From Faecalibacterium prausnitzii (GTDB lineage: Bacteria > Bacillota > Clostridia > Oscillospirales > Ruminococcaceae): a DNA stretch of 64,000 nucleotides. Shown in pieces: positions 27,106 through 37,227 of the stretch (within the stretch, counting starts at the first letter, position 1; each line of letters opens with the position of its first letter). The notes under the pieces were generated by a model. That model saw only the letters and a list, made by a program, of their open reading frames with translations, did no database searches and was not told where the DNA came from. The stretch covers positions 53,153-117,152 of the forward strand of contig NZ_PXUP01000010.1 of NCBI RefSeq assembly GCF_003324185.1, written 5' to 3'. A program made the translations under genes and the position numbers.

Positions 27106-27963
27106 TTATTTTTTCCGGTAGTCCCGGGGGGTCATGCCGAAATGCGCCTTGAACGCCCGGTTAAAATAGGATAGATTCTCAAACCCGCACCGGGAGGCGA
27201 TGGTCAGCACGGTCTCATCGGTGGTTCGCAGCGTCTCGGCGGCGGTGTTCAGCCGGTACTCGTTCAGAAAGGCAATAAAGCTCTGCCCGGTCATCTGCCG
27301 GAACCAGCGCATAAAATGGCTGGCGCTGAAGGAGCAGACCCCGGCGGCATCGGCTACCCGGAGCGGCTCGGCATAATGGGCGGAGAGCCATTGCAGCACG
27401 GTTTTCAGCCGCTGGGTGTCGGCAGTTTCGGTGGAGAGACACTGCCTGCCCTGCGCAATGAGCAGGGCAAGAAAGCGCAGCAGCGCCCCTTTTACCAGCA
27501 GCTCATAGCCGGGGCGCTTGGCGCGGTTGGCATCCTCCAGCTCCCGCAGGCAGGCGGCGGCCTGCAGATAGCACAAATCGTTCGGGGTCAGACGCACCGG
27601 CAGCGACAGCCGCCCGCTTTGCAGCGGCAGCAGATATTTCTCGGCGCAAAGGTCCTCCGCACCGCCCAGAAGCTCTGGCTCAAAGATGATATTTTCGTAT
27701 TCCATGCGCTGTCCCTCTGCCTGCCGCAGCGCGTGGAGCGTGCCCGGGGCAAAAATAAAGATATCCCCCCGGTAGGCCGGGTAGGTCACCACGCCCACCT
27801 GTACCAGCCCCATGCCCTGCTTAACAAAGACCAGCTCCATGCTCTCGTGCCAGTGGAGTGCCACCTGCTGGAAATCCCCCGGAATGGTGCAGGGGTACAG
27901 GTTGAACGGAAAGCGCACCGCACCATGCTGTTTTGTCTCCTGCAAAGAAGCCTGATTTTGCAT
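27106..27963 (-). CDS. AraC family transcriptional regulator with cupin sensor
   Basis: The 285-residue protein has an N-terminal cupin-like sensor (LHWHESMELVFVKQGMG, YRGDIFIFAPGTLHALR). A C-terminal AraC/XylS DNA-binding domain has two helix-turn-helices (FSASHFMRWFRQMTG and VLTIASRCGFENLSYFNRAFKAHFGMTPRDYR). Such regulators usually control sugar uptake or use. The ATG at 27963 follows GGGGGG(T)GG; an in-frame start at 28005 lacks a ribosome site. It is divergent from glycogen phosphorylase, 130 bases away, so it may regulate that gene. Confidence 0.88.
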   Translation of the reverse strand: MQNQASLQETKQHGAVRFPFNLYPCTIPGDFQQVALHWHESMELVFVKQGMGLVQVGVVTYPAYRGDIFIFAPGTLHALRQAEGQRMEYENIIFEPELLGGAEDLCAEKYLLPLQSGRLSLPVRLTPNDLCYLQAAACLRELEDANRAKRPGYELLVKGALLRFLALLIAQGRQCLSTETADTQRLKTVLQWLSAHYAEPLRVADAAGVCSFSASHFMRWFRQMTGQSFIAFLNEYRLNTAAETLRTTDETVLTIASRCGFENLSYFNRAFKAHFGMTPRDYRKK

Positions 27964-28093
27964 TGTTCCACCCCCCTGATGATAGGATTGTACCATAGTT
28001 TGCACTGTTTAGGCAAGATTTTGAACGTTTTATGTGGTATATCTTGAGGTACAGATGTCAAACCTGTTTTCCGTAGCAAAGGAGGATGCTTTT

Positions 28094-30355
28094 ATGAGCT
28101 TTACCGAAACGTTACAGAGTATCACCGGCAAGCTGCTGGCAGACTGCACCGATCAGGAACTGTATCTTGCACTGCTGGAACTTGTGCGGCAGAAGAGCGC
28201 CGACCGCGTGCAGCCGGTTACCGGGCGCAAGCTGTACTATATCAGCGCCGAATTCCTTATTGGCAAGCTGCTGTCCAACAACCTCATCAATCTGGGGCTG
28301 TACGATGAAGCCCGGTCTGCGCTGGCTGCTGCCGGAAAGCGCCTTTCCGATATTGAAGAGGTAGAGCCGGAGCCCTCTCTGGGCAACGGCGGCTTGGGGC
28401 GCCTGGCTGCCTGCTTCCTTGACTCTCTGGCAACGCTGAACCTGCCCGGCGACGGCGTGGGTCTGCGGTACCATTTTGGTCTGTTCCGTCAGTCCTTTGA
28501 GGACGGCGTGCAGAACGAAAAGCCCGACCCGTGGCTGACTGCCCACAGCTGGGCGGAAAAGACCGACACCACCTACCCGGTGGAGCTGGCGGGCAAGGAG
28601 TACACCGCCCGGCTGTACAAGCTGGCGGTTACCGGCTACGAGGGGCGCACCAACACCCTGAACCTGTTCGATCTGGACACCATCGACGAGAGCATCGTCC
28701 ATGACGGCATTGCCTTCGACAAGACCGCTATTGATAAGAACCTGACCCTCTTCCTCTACCCGGACGATTCCGACGAGGCGGGCCGCCGTCTGCGGGTGTA
28801 CCAGCAGTACCTGATGGTTTCTGCCGGTGCACAGCTCATTCTGGCCGAGTGCGCCGCCCGGGGCTGCAACTTCCATGATCTGGCGGACTACGCCGCTATC
28901 CAGATCAACGACACCCACCCCAGCATGGTCATCCCGGAGCTGATCCGTCTGCTGGGCGAGCGCGGCATCGAATTTGAAGAGGCCGTGGAGATCGTCACCA
29001 AGACCTGCGCCTACACCAACCACACCATTCTGGCCGAAGCACTGGAAAAGTGGCCCCGCGCTTATCTGGATGCCGTGGTGCCGCAGCTGATGCCCATCAT
29101 TGAAAAGCTGGATGCGCTGGCACGCACCCGCACCGAGGACGAGAGCCTTGCCATCATCGACAAGGACGACCGGGTGCACATGGCACACATGGACATCCAC
29201 TTTACCCACTCCACCAACGGTGTGGCAACGCTGCATACCGAGATTTTGAAAAATTCCGAGCTGCACGGCTTCTACGAGCTGTACCCGGAGAAGTTCAATA
29301 ACAAGACCAACGGCATCACCTTCCGCCGCTGGCTGCTGGAATGCGACCCGCGCCTGACCGCCACGCTGGAAAAGCATATCGGTTCCGGCTTCCGCAAGGA
29401 TGCCGCCGAGCTGGAAAAGCTGCTGGCCTTTGTCGATGACGATGCGGTGCTCAGCGAGCTGACCGCCGTGAAAAAGGCCAACAAGGAAGCGCTTGCCGAC
29501 TGGCTGCTGCACACCCAGAAGGTGACTGTGAACACCGATGCAGTGTTCGATATCCAGTCCAAGCGCCTGCACGAGTATAAGCGCCAGCAGCTCAACCTGT
29601 TGTACCTCATCCACCAGTACTACGAGATCAAGGCAGGGCACCTGCCCGCTGTGCCGCTGGTGAGCATCTTCGGCGCGAAAGCCGCTCCCGCCTACACCAT
29701 TGCAAAGGACATCATCCATGCGCTGCTGACCCTCTCCAAGGTCATTGCCGCAGACCCGGAGGTGTCCAAGTGGCTGCAGGTGGTGTTCGTGGAAAACTAC
29801 AACGTCACCGCCGCCGAAAAGCTGATCCCGGCCTGCGACCTGTCTGAGCAGATCAGCCTTGCCTCCAAGGAAGCCTCCGGCACCGGCAACATGAAGTTTA
29901 TGCTGAACGGCGCGCTGACGCTGGGCACCATGGACGGTGCCAACGTGGAGATCAGCCAGCAGGTGGGCGAGGAGAACATTTATATCTTCGGCCAGACCTC
30001 CGATCAGGTCATCCACCGCTACGCCGTGGGCGATTACGACCCCGCCCAGTGGGTGGAGGGCGATGCCAACATCCGCCGCGCCATCAGCTTCCTCACCGGG
30101 CCGGAGATGCTGGCCGCCGGCCATGCCGAAAACCTGACCCGCCTGCATGATGAGCTGATCCACAAGGACTGGTTCCAGACCCTGCCGGACTTCAATGCCT
30201 ACGTTGTGCGCAAGGGACAGGCGCTCAGCGATTACGCCTGCGACCCCACGGGCTGGCGGCGTAAGTGCCTTGTGAACATTGCCAAGGCTGGCATGTTCTC
30301 CTCTGACCGCACCATTGCCGAGTACGACCGCGATATCTGGCATCTGGGCAAATAA
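28094..30355 (+). CDS. glgP: Glycogen/starch/alpha-glucan phosphorylase
   Basis: Glycogen phosphorylase releases glucose 1-phosphate from alpha-1,4-glucans. The 753-residue protein has [13 protein letters not shown], the active-site [19 protein letters not shown], the substrate loops [16 protein letters not shown] and [11 protein letters not shown], and the pyridoxal-phosphate lysine in [28 protein letters not shown] lies at 28078-28085 before the ATG. It is shorter than the E. coli enzymes (about 800) but typical of clostridial forms. No other glycogen gene is in the window. Confidence 0.95.
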   Translation: MSFTETLQSITGKLLADCTDQELYLALLELVRQKSADRVQPVTGRKLYYISAEFLIGKLLSNNLINLGLYDEARSALAAAGKRLSDIEEVEPEPSLGNGGLGRLAACFLDSLATLNLPGDGVGLRYHFGLFRQSFEDGVQNEKPDPWLTAHSWAEKTDTTYPVELAGKEYTARLYKLAVTGYEGRTNTLNLFDLDTIDESIVHDGIAFDKTAIDKNLTLFLYPDDSDEAGRRLRVYQQYLMVSAGAQLILAECAARGCNFHDLADYAAIQINDTHPSMVIPELIRLLGERGIEFEEAVEIVTKTCAYTNHTILAEALEKWPRAYLDAVVPQLMPIIEKLDALARTRTEDESLAIIDKDDRVHMAHMDIHFTHSTNGVATLHTEILKNSELHGFYELYPEKFNNKTNGITFRRWLLECDPRLTATLEKHIGSGFRKDAAELEKLLAFVDDDAVLSELTAVKKANKEALADWLLHTQKVTVNTDAVFDIQSKRLHEYKRQQLNLLYLIHQYYEIKAGHLPAVPLVSIFGAKAAPAYTIAKDIIHALLTLSKVIAADPEVSKWLQVVFVENYNVTAAEKLIPACDLSEQISLASKEASGTGNMKFMLNGALTLGTMDGANVEISQQVGEENIYIFGQTSDQVIHRYAVGDYDPAQWVEGDANIRRAISFLTGPEMLAAGHAENLTRLHDELIHKDWFQTLPDFNAYVVRKGQALSDYACDPTGWRRKCLVNIAKAGMFSSDRTIAEYDRDIWHLGK

Positions 30356-30394
30356 TCGTTTTTGAACCTGCGTTTCTCCTTTATTTTCTCATAG

Positions 30395-30428
30395 GCTGCT
30401 GCACAAAGCTGTGCGGCAGCTTTTTTGT
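30395..30428 (+). terminator. Terminator of glgP
   Basis: GCTGCTGCAC pairs with GTGCGGCAGC (30411-30420), followed by TTTTTTG. Confidence 0.85.
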
Positions 30429-30439
30429 TTCCGTGCCAA

Positions 30440-30475
30440 CAAGAAACGCCGCTGCACGGCTGTGCAGCGGCGTTT
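30440..30475 (-). terminator. Terminator of the tat operon
   Basis: AAACGCCGCTGCA pairs with TGCAGCGGCGTTT. On the minus strand the stem ends in TTT plus CTTGTT, a modest T-tract. It follows tatC. Confidence 0.7.
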
Positions 30476-30509
30476 GATTCAGTTGATGAAAACCGGAACG
30501 GAAGCGGGA

Positions 30510-31307
30510 TCAGTCCTCGCTCTCCTCTTCTTCCTCGTCATCCTCATCCGTATCACGCGGCTTATAGAAGATGCCGCTCAGGAAGATGCTGACGAAATAC
30601 AGCAGCACCATGGGGAAAGCCACCATGCACTGGGACACGATGTCCGGCGGGGTGACCACAGCGGCGATGAAGAAGATGACCACGATGGCTACGCCGCGCA
30701 CCTGCTTGAGGATCTGCGGGTTGATGATGCCCATCTTGGAAAGGATGATGGTGATCAGCGGCATCTCGAACACGCAGCCAAAGATGATGAACATGGTCAG
30801 GCAGAGGTTGACGTAGCTCTCGATACTGGTGGTGGTCTGGATGTACTCTGCACCCTCGATGCCGGTGCTGAGGAACCGCAGCATGAACGGCATCATGAGC
30901 TTATAGGCGAACAGCACGCCCACGCAGAACAGGATCAGACCCAGCAGCATGACCAGCTTGAAAAAGGTGCTCTCGCTCTTTTTCAGACCCGGCTTTGCAA
31001 AGGCGTAGATGTTGTAAAAGGCCACAGGCACCGTTACTACCACACCGGCCAGAATGGACACCCGGAAATACTGCATCAGTTTTTCCTGCGGGGCAATGGA
31101 CACGAACTGGTAATAGTCGCGGCCCATGGCGGTAAGCAGATCGATCAGACGATCTGCATACGCCAGCGAGACCACTACGCCCACCACAAACACCACCGCG
31201 CAGATGATGAGCCGGTTCCGCAGTTCTTTCAGATGGCCGGTCAGCGTCATGCTGCCGTCCTCTGCCATGACTTCGGCTTTCTTTTTGCGCTTTTTGTTTG
31301 TAGCCAC
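30510..31307 (-). CDS. tatC: Sec-independent protein translocase TatC
   Basis: TatC is the multispanning receptor for twin-arginine signal peptides. The 265-residue protein has a Lys-rich N-terminus, the first-helix signature LTGHLKELRNRLI, six hydrophobic segments, the loop FYNIYAFAKPGLKKSE, and the conserved FEMPLITIILSKMG. The C-terminus is strongly acidic. Translation starts at GTG (31307) after GAGGAG; the gene follows tatA with a two-base gap. The window also holds a clear Tat substrate, the alkaline phosphatase. Confidence 0.94.
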   Translation of the reverse strand: MATNKKRKKKAEVMAEDGSMTLTGHLKELRNRLIICAVVFVVGVVVSLAYADRLIDLLTAMGRDYYQFVSIAPQEKLMQYFRVSILAGVVVTVPVAFYNIYAFAKPGLKKSESTFFKLVMLLGLILFCVGVLFAYKLMMPFMLRFLSTGIEGAEYIQTTTSIESYVNLCLTMFIIFGCVFEMPLITIILSKMGIINPQILKQVRGVAIVVIFFIAAVVTPPDIVSQCMVAFPMVLLYFVSIFLSGIFYKPRDTDEDDEEEEESED

Positions 31308-31309
31308 AA

Positions 31310-31507
31310 TTACTCCTCGTCTTCGTCCTTCTTATCAGCCTTCTTTACAGTCTCCTCGGACTGCTCGGCGTCCTCGTCCTCCATGCCCTTCTTGAAGCCG
31401 TTGATGGTCTTACCGAACATCTTGCCCAGCTTCGGCAGGTTCTTGGGTCCAAAGATCAGCAGAACGACAACCAGAATGATCAGCAGTTCATTAGTACCAA
31501 TACGCAT
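31310..31507 (-). CDS. tatA: Twin-arginine translocase subunit TatA
   Basis: TatA forms the protein-conducting ring of the Tat pathway. The 65-residue product has one N-terminal membrane helix (NELLIILVVVLLIFGPKNLPKLG), the conserved FGP hinge, an amphipathic helix KLGKMFGKTINGFKKGM, and an acidic tail. The start at 31507 follows GGAGATATTT. It lies between tatC and the TatB-like gene. Confidence 0.92.
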   Translation of the reverse strand: MRIGTNELLIILVVVLLIFGPKNLPKLGKMFGKTINGFKKGMEDEDAEQSEETVKKADKKDEDEE

Positions 31508-31608
31508 AATAAATATCTCCTTTTTCTTGCCGCGCCGCGTGGCGGGCGTATTACAGAATGTATCTGGCAACCGCGGGCGCGGGTGCATCCATCAATAAGT
31601 AGGGGCGC

Positions 31609-32130
31609 TTACACCTTTGCTTCCTCAGCGGGTGCAGCTTCGGCAGCCGCTTCGGCTGCGGCATGGGCTTCCTGCACAGGTTCAGCCACCGGCTCAGCGG
31701 CGGGCTGCTCGGGCTTTTCGGCGGGAGCCTCCACAGTTTCAGCCGGGGCTTCGGCGGGCTGCTCGGGCAGTTCCTCCACGGTGTCCTCGGTCAGGTCGGT
31801 GACCTCCTCGGTCTCAGCCAGCTTCTTGGCGGCTTCCTCTTTGCTGGTCTTGCCAATGCCGGTAAAGCTCTTGGTCACGTCCCGCATGCTGCTGTCGATA
31901 TCCTTTTTGATATCGGTCAGGGGGGCAACAGCCTCTTTCAGGGGAGCCTGAATTTCATTCAGCGGCTCCACCACGTTCTTCTGGATCTCTTCAGAAGCAG
32001 CGCCGGTGTATTTCTTCAGCTCGCGGAGCATCTTGCCGATCTTCTTTGCGTAGACAGGCAGCTGGTCCGGGCCGATGAACACAAACGCCACGATGACGAT
32101 GACGATAAGTTCCCAAAAACCAATTTTCAT
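31609..32130 (-). CDS. TatB-like (TatA/B family) translocase subunit
   Basis: The 173-residue protein starts with a TatA/B membrane helix (GFWELIVIVIVAFVFIGPDQLP) and an amphipathic helix (VYAKKIGKMLRELKKYTG). A long helical stretch and an Ala/Glu/Pro-rich tail of about 70 residues follow. Length and the GPDQLP hinge fit TatB better than TatA. Most Gram-positive Tat systems have only TatA and TatC, so a separate TatB-like protein is notable. It is the first gene of the operon; 101 bases separate it from tatA. Confidence 0.85.
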   Translation of the reverse strand: MKIGFWELIVIVIVAFVFIGPDQLPVYAKKIGKMLRELKKYTGAASEEIQKNVVEPLNEIQAPLKEAVAPLTDIKKDIDSSMRDVTKSFTGIGKTSKEEAAKKLAETEEVTDLTEDTVEELPEQPAEAPAETVEAPAEKPEQPAAEPVAEPVQEAHAAAEAAAEAAPAEEAKV

Positions 32131-32274
32131 AAGTAACGTTTCCTTTCCTGTACCAAGGGCATTTCCAAGACCCGCTGCACACCACAGCAGTCTGCGCGTT
32201 TTTGCCCTTTTTGGCGGGGGTTCGGCGCACTGCGCGCCTTTGTTGCCCTATGTATACCGAAAAGTGGTGTACTG

Positions 32275-32297
32275 AATGTTAATATATTATTAACATT
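32275..32297. promoter_or_regulatory. Palindrome upstream of the tat operon
   Basis: AATGTTAATA and TATTAACATT are perfect 10-base arms around TAT. It lies about 145 bases before the TatB-like start, in an AT-rich patch between the Tat and ABC exporter operons. It could be an operator; no known regulator is assigned. Confidence 0.4.
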
Positions 32298-32388
32298 TTA
32301 TGAACGAGTGCCCGTTCAGCCTGTTTTAATCAACAAAACGAATTTTCGCTGCTTGTTATTACAGGCTGGATAGGATACAACAGCACTC

Positions 32389-34164
32389 TCAGGTCTGCAC
32401 GCCCTCGAACTGGCTGTTGTAGAGCTTGGCGTAGAAGCCGCCCTGTGCCAGCAGCTGGTCGTGGCTGCCCTGCTCCACGATGTGGCCGTCCTTCATGACA
32501 AGGATGACGTCTGCTTCCCGGATGGTGGAAAGGCGGTGCGCCACAATAAAGCTGGTGCGTCCCTGCATCATGCGGGCAAAAGCCTTCTGGATGCGTACCT
32601 CAGTGCGGGTATCAATAGAAGAGGTGGCTTCGTCCAGAATCAGCATGGGCGGCAGGCAGAGCATCACGCGGGCGATGCAGAGCAGCTGCTTTTGTCCCTG
32701 ACTGATGTTGCCGCCGTCCTCTGCAATGACGGTATCGTAGCCCTCGGGCAGGCGGCGGATAAAGCTGTGGGCATGGGCGGCCTTGGCGGCGGCGATCACC
32801 TCGTCCATGGTGGCGTCCGGCTTGCCGTAGGCAATGTTCTCCCGCACCGTACCGGCACGCAGCCATGTGTCCTGCAGCACCATGCCGTAGCTGCCGCGCA
32901 GGGAGGCGCGGGTCACATCTCGGATATCGGTGCCGGACACCTTGATGCTGCCGCTGTTCACATCATAGAACCGCATCAGCAGGTTGATCAGGGTGGTCTT
33001 GCCGCAGCCGGTGGGGCCTACGATGGCGATGCGCTGGCCGGGCTGCACATCCAGCGAGAGCCCCTCGATGAGCGGACGGTCGGGCAGATAGCGGAAGGAA
33101 ACATCCTGTAACTGCACATGGCCGTCCGGCTGCAACGCGGCGGCGTTTTCAGCCTCCGGTACCTGATCCTCGGCGTCCAGCAGTTCAAACACCCGGGCGG
33201 CGCAGGCCAGTGCGTTTTGCAGCTCGGTGACAACGCCCGAGATCTCGTTGAAGGGTTTGGTGTACTGGTTGGCGTAGCTCAGAAAAACGCTGAGCTGACC
33301 GATGGTGATGCCGCCGCGCACGGCGTACAGCGCACCCACAAGACCCACGCCCGCATACACGATGTTGTTCACAAAGCGGGTGGCGGGGTTGGTCAGGCTG
33401 GAGAAGAAGATGGCCTTCAGGCTCACCTCCTGTAATTGTCCGTTCACTTCGTCAAAGGCGGCAAGGCTCTCGGCTTCATGGCCAAAGGCCTGCACCACCT
33501 TCTGGCCTTCGATCATCTCGTTGACCAGCGCGGTCTGTTTGCCGCGGACGGTGCTCTGGCTCTGGAAGTAGCCGTAGCTGCGCTTTGCCAGAAAGCCCGC
33601 CACCACAAGGCTCAGCGGGGTGATGCACACCACCACCAGCGTGATGGGCACGTTCTCCCGCAGCATGAACAGCAACGTGCCAAAAATGGTCAGGATACCG
33701 GAGAACAGCTGAGTAAAGCCCATCAGCAGACCGTCCGCAAAGGTGTCCACATCTGCCACCATGCGGCTGACGATATCGCCGGAGGGGTGGCTGTCCAGAT
33801 AGGACAGCGGCAGGGTCTGGATCTTACGCAGCGCCTCGTTGCGCAGGTCGCGGCTGACCGAGAAGGTGATGCGGTTGTTGCACACGCTCAAAAGCCACTG
33901 GGCAAAGGCAGCCACAGCGGCTACCACCAGAATGCTCACCGCAATGCGCAGCACCCCGGCAAGGTCTACATTGCCCTTGCCCAGCATCTTATCAATGGCA
34001 TCGCCGCACAGGATGGGGATATACAGCTGGGCGGCTACGCTGACCGCTGCCACCAACAAGCTGCACACCACAAAAGCGCTGTACGGACGTATTTTGTGCA
34101 GTACCCGGTTCAGGGTGGCCTTGCGCTGCTGCGGGGTCAGCTTGTTTTTTGCTTTTGCACTCAT
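32389..34164 (-). CDS. ABC exporter half-transporter, catalytically complete subunit
   Basis: The 591-residue protein has six N-terminal membrane segments and a C-terminal ATPase domain, as in multidrug exporters of the MsbA/BmrD type. Walker A is VGPTGCGKTTL, Walker B is LILDEATSSID with the catalytic glutamate, and the signature is ISQGQKQLL instead of LSGGQ. The partner gene upstream overlaps it by four bases and has the opposite pattern. The pair therefore fits the heterodimeric BmrCD/TM287-288 type with one degenerate ATP site. The substrate is unknown; such pairs often export drugs or peptides. Confidence 0.92.
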   Translation of the reverse strand: MSAKAKNKLTPQQRKATLNRVLHKIRPYSAFVVCSLLVAAVSVAAQLYIPILCGDAIDKMLGKGNVDLAGVLRIAVSILVVAAVAAFAQWLLSVCNNRITFSVSRDLRNEALRKIQTLPLSYLDSHPSGDIVSRMVADVDTFADGLLMGFTQLFSGILTIFGTLLFMLRENVPITLVVVCITPLSLVVAGFLAKRSYGYFQSQSTVRGKQTALVNEMIEGQKVVQAFGHEAESLAAFDEVNGQLQEVSLKAIFFSSLTNPATRFVNNIVYAGVGLVGALYAVRGGITIGQLSVFLSYANQYTKPFNEISGVVTELQNALACAARVFELLDAEDQVPEAENAAALQPDGHVQLQDVSFRYLPDRPLIEGLSLDVQPGQRIAIVGPTGCGKTTLINLLMRFYDVNSGSIKVSGTDIRDVTRASLRGSYGMVLQDTWLRAGTVRENIAYGKPDATMDEVIAAAKAAHAHSFIRRLPEGYDTVIAEDGGNISQGQKQLLCIARVMLCLPPMLILDEATSSIDTRTEVRIQKAFARMMQGRTSFIVAHRLSTIREADVILVMKDGHIVEQGSHDQLLAQGGFYAKLYNSQFEGVQT

Positions 34165-35900
34165 GCTTCTGCCTCCCCTTTCTTGAACTGGCTCTCGTAG
34201 ATCTCCTCGTACACCGGGCAGCTGCTGCGCAGTGCGCTGTGGGTGCCGATGCCCACCAGATGACCGTCATCCAGCACCAGAATCTGGTCGGCGTGCTGCA
34301 AGCTGGCGGCACGCTGGCTGACGATGAACACGGTCAGCGCCCCGGGCAGCGCCGCCAGTGCCTTGCGCAGGGCGGCGTCGGTGGCGTAGTCCAGCGCACT
34401 GGCGCTGTCATCCAAAATCAAAATGTCCGGTTTGCCCACCAGCGCACGGGCGATGGTGAGCCGCTGCTTCTGTCCGCCGGAAAGATTGCGTCCGCCCTGC
34501 TCCACCGGCTCGTCCAGCCCAAGGGGCTTTGCACGCACAAAGTCTGCGGCCTGTGCCGTTTCCAGCGCCGCCCACAGGTCGGCATCGGTGGCATCCTTGT
34601 TGCCCCACAGCAGATTGGAGCGGATAGTGCCGCCGAAGAGCTGCGCCTTCTGCATGACCACCGCCACCCTGCCGCGCAAGGCGTCCCGGGGGTAGCTGGC
34701 CACCGGGCAGCCAAAGATCTCCACGCTGCCCTCGGTGGCATCGTAAAAGCGCGGGATGAGGTTCACCAAGCTGGATTTACCACTGCCGGTGCCGCCGATG
34801 ACGCCGATGGTCTGGCCCTTTTTGGCGGTAAAGCTGATATCGGTCAGGCTGGGTGCGCCCGCCCCGGCGTAGGTCAGGCCTACATGGTCAAAGCGCACGG
34901 CATCGCCGGTCTTGTCCTCAGCCACTTCGCCCAGAAGCTTTGCCGGGAAGGTCATGCCGGGCTTGGTATCCAGCACCACCTGCACACGGCCTGCACAGGC
35001 CAGCGCCTTGCTGATCTGCACGATGAGGTTAGCAAGCTTTACCAGCTCCACAAGGATCTGGTTCATGTAGTTTACCAGCGCGATGACATCACCGGAGGCC
35101 ATGCCGCCTACGTTGATCTCGATGCTGCCCACATACAGCAGCGCTACGATGGCAAGGTTGATGAGCACATAGGTCAGCGGGTTCATCAGCGCCGAAAGGT
35201 GGCCGACATGCAGCTGCATCCCGGTCAGCAGGGCGTTGGCGTCCTCAAAGCGGTCGATCTCGCTCTGCTCCTTATCAAAGGCACGCACCACGCGCACGCC
35301 GGTCAGGTTCTCGCGGGTCAGGCCAAGCACCCGATCCAGCCGGGTCTGCACGGTCTTGTACAGCGGTCGGGTGATCACCATCACGCCGAACACCACCACG
35401 CTGAGCAGCGGGATGGTGACCACAAAGATCATCGCCGCCCGGGCGTTGACCGTAAAGGCCATGACCATAGCGCCCAGCACCACAAAGGGGCTGCGCAGGA
35501 ACAGGCGCAAAAACAGGTTGAGCCCGCTTTGCACCTGATTGACATCGCTGGTCATGCGGGTGATGAGGGTGCTGGTGCCCAGCGTATCCATCTCTGAAAA
35601 GCTCAGTCTCTGGATATGGGCAAACAAGGCGTGCCGCAGCGCGGTGGAATAGCCCACCGCCGCCTTGGCGGAAAAGTACTGCGCGGTCAGGCTGCAGGTA
35701 AGGCCGATGAAAGCCAGCAGCAGCAAAAGGCCGCACCGCACCAGAATATAATGCAGGTCATGTGCTGCAATGCCCACATTGACGATATCGGCCATGACCA
35801 GCGGCACGAACAGGTCAAAGGTGGCTTCCAGCATCTTAAAGAGCGGTGCAAGCACACTTTCGCGCTCGTAGCCCTTCAGGTAGCCAAGCATCCGGTTCAA
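34161..35900 (-). CDS. ABC exporter half-transporter, degenerate-site subunit
   Basis: This 579-residue partner has six membrane segments and an ATPase domain with Walker A IGGTGSGKSSL, signature LSGGQKQRL, and Walker B ILILDDSASALD. Aspartate replaces the catalytic glutamate, as in BmrC and TM287. Translation likely starts at TTG 35900, seven bases after GGAGG; the in-frame ATG three codons later is too far from that site. It is the first gene of a two-gene operon, divergent from the SseB/Sel1 gene. Confidence 0.9.
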   Translation of the reverse strand: MNRMLGYLKGYERESVLAPLFKMLEATFDLFVPLVMADIVNVGIAAHDLHYILVRCGLLLLLAFIGLTCSLTAQYFSAKAAVGYSTALRHALFAHIQRLSFSEMDTLGTSTLITRMTSDVNQVQSGLNLFLRLFLRSPFVVLGAMVMAFTVNARAAMIFVVTIPLLSVVVFGVMVITRPLYKTVQTRLDRVLGLTRENLTGVRVVRAFDKEQSEIDRFEDANALLTGMQLHVGHLSALMNPLTYVLINLAIVALLYVGSIEINVGGMASGDVIALVNYMNQILVELVKLANLIVQISKALACAGRVQVVLDTKPGMTFPAKLLGEVAEDKTGDAVRFDHVGLTYAGAGAPSLTDISFTAKKGQTIGVIGGTGSGKSSLVNLIPRFYDATEGSVEIFGCPVASYPRDALRGRVAVVMQKAQLFGGTIRSNLLWGNKDATDADLWAALETAQAADFVRAKPLGLDEPVEQGGRNLSGGQKQRLTIARALVGKPDILILDDSASALDYATDAALRKALAALPGALTVFIVSQRAASLQHADQILVLDDGHLVGIGTHSALRSSCPVYEEIYESQFKKGEAEA

Positions 35901-35983
35901 AAAAATTCCTCCTTCGGGGTCAAAATACACCTTATTATAACGCGATGTATACTGAAAATCCAGTGCCGCAGCTGTGTTTTGCA

Positions 35984-36012
35984 TTGTACAAGCTGCCAAA
36001 TCCTGTTATACT
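35984..36012 (+). promoter_or_regulatory. Sigma-A promoter of the SseB/Sel1 gene
   Basis: TTGTAC (35984-35989) and TATACT (36007-36012) have a 17-base spacer, 24 bases before the start. Confidence 0.7.
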
Positions 36013-36035
36013 AGAGCTGAGATTGATAGGGAAGT

Positions 36036-37145
36036 ATGGTGAACACAATGGCAAGACGAACAGACGGCGGGGTACGCTTCCGCCCGGTGGGCAGCCGCCG
36101 CAGCCGCACCGCACCGGTGTACAGCCCGCGCGGCACCGGCTGCCCGGCCATCGAGCAGGCGGTGCAGGGGCTGTACAAGGGGCAGAACGAGGAGAGCTTC
36201 TGGGCCCTGATGAGCGCTTTGAACTATGCGCTGGAACTGGAGACCCATGTGCTGGTGCCGCTGCAGACGGCGCTTTCGGCGCAGGGTGCGCCCGCCCCGT
36301 GGATGGAGCACCCCATCCCGGCGGAAAAGGCCGACGGCCTTGCCTTGTGGACGCTGCGCAACGATAAAGGGCGCTGCTGGCTGCCGCTGTTCACCTCGGT
36401 GGCAGCGGCCGGTGCGGACCGCAGTACCGGCAGCCGCCCCATGGCTGACCGCACCTTGGAGCAGGCCATGCAGCTGGCGCTGGACACCCCGGGCATCGAC
36501 GGCGTGGTGCTGGACCCGTGGAGCAATTCCGCCTCGCTGGACGGTGCGCTGCTCAACGGTCTGCTGCACGCAGGCCACACCCCGGAGGGTCCCGGCGCAG
36601 AGGAGGCCGAAGCCGGTAAAGAAGCTGCCCGCGCCGGACACTGGGCGGCAGCGGCAGAGTGCTACCAGAAAGCCGCCGAGCAGGGCAGTTCTGCCGGGCT
36701 ATCGCTGCTGGGCGAGTGCCTGTATCAGGGGCGCGGCGTGCCAAAAAGTGCTGCGCAGGCGCGCAAGCTGTGGAAAGCCGCTGCCGAAAGCGGAGAGCCC
36801 ATCGCCCTTTTGAACCTTGGCGACGACTGCGCCGCCCGGGGCGACAACGGCAAGGCACTGCTGTGGTACCGCCGGGCGCGGCAGAACGCGGCAGCGGTGC
36901 CGGATATCGAGTATACGCCCCGGATCTGCCTGCGGCTGGCGCAGTTTGAAACGCGCTACACCTCCCGCAAAAAGGCGCTGGCGCAGGCGGCAGAGGCAAA
37001 GCAGGCCTTTACCATTTTGCAGCGGGAGCACGAGCCGGACGCCGACCGCTGGTTACAGGAGGCCGAGCAGCTGCTCTATGCGCTGACCCACGAGCCGCCC
37101 ACGGCTCCGGCAGCATATAACATAGAATCTTTACAATTGGACTAA
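36036..37145 (+). CDS. SseB-domain protein with Sel1-like repeats
   Basis: The 369-residue protein has an N-terminal SseB-like domain (about 35-185; [24 protein letters not shown], and [12 protein letters not shown] are typical). The C-terminal half has TPR/Sel1-like repeats ([28 protein letters not shown], then [22 protein letters not shown]). Both modules mediate protein contacts; no enzyme is evident. The start could be ATG 36036 or GTG 36039, the latter better spaced from AGGG. dnaK begins 82 bases downstream, so the protein may work with that chaperone, but this is only context. Confidence 0.75.
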   Translation: MVNTMARRTDGGVRFRPVGSRRSRTAPVYSPRGTGCPAIEQAVQGLYKGQNEESFWALMSALNYALELETHVLVPLQTALSAQGAPAPWMEHPIPAEKADGLALWTLRNDKGRCWLPLFTSVAAAGADRSTGSRPMADRTLEQAMQLALDTPGIDGVVLDPWSNSASLDGALLNGLLHAGHTPEGPGAEEAEAGKEAARAGHWAAAAECYQKAAEQGSSAGLSLLGECLYQGRGVPKSAAQARKLWKAAAESGEPIALLNLGDDCAARGDNGKALLWYRRARQNAAAVPDIEYTPRICLRLAQFETRYTSRKKALAQAAEAKQAFTILQREHEPDADRWLQEAEQLLYALTHEPPTAPAAYNIESLQLD

Positions 37146-37227
37146 AAAATGGTCACAGCCGTCCGGTAAGATAGACTGGAGAAAAATCAGCCCGCAGACA
37201 CGGCGGACAAGAAACAGAGGAAACAGT

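Noticed and set aside
37086..37227. CIRCE or other heat-shock operator before dnaK
   Set aside because: No TTAGCACTC-N9-GAGTGCTAA-like sequence is present, and no convincing promoter pair was found.
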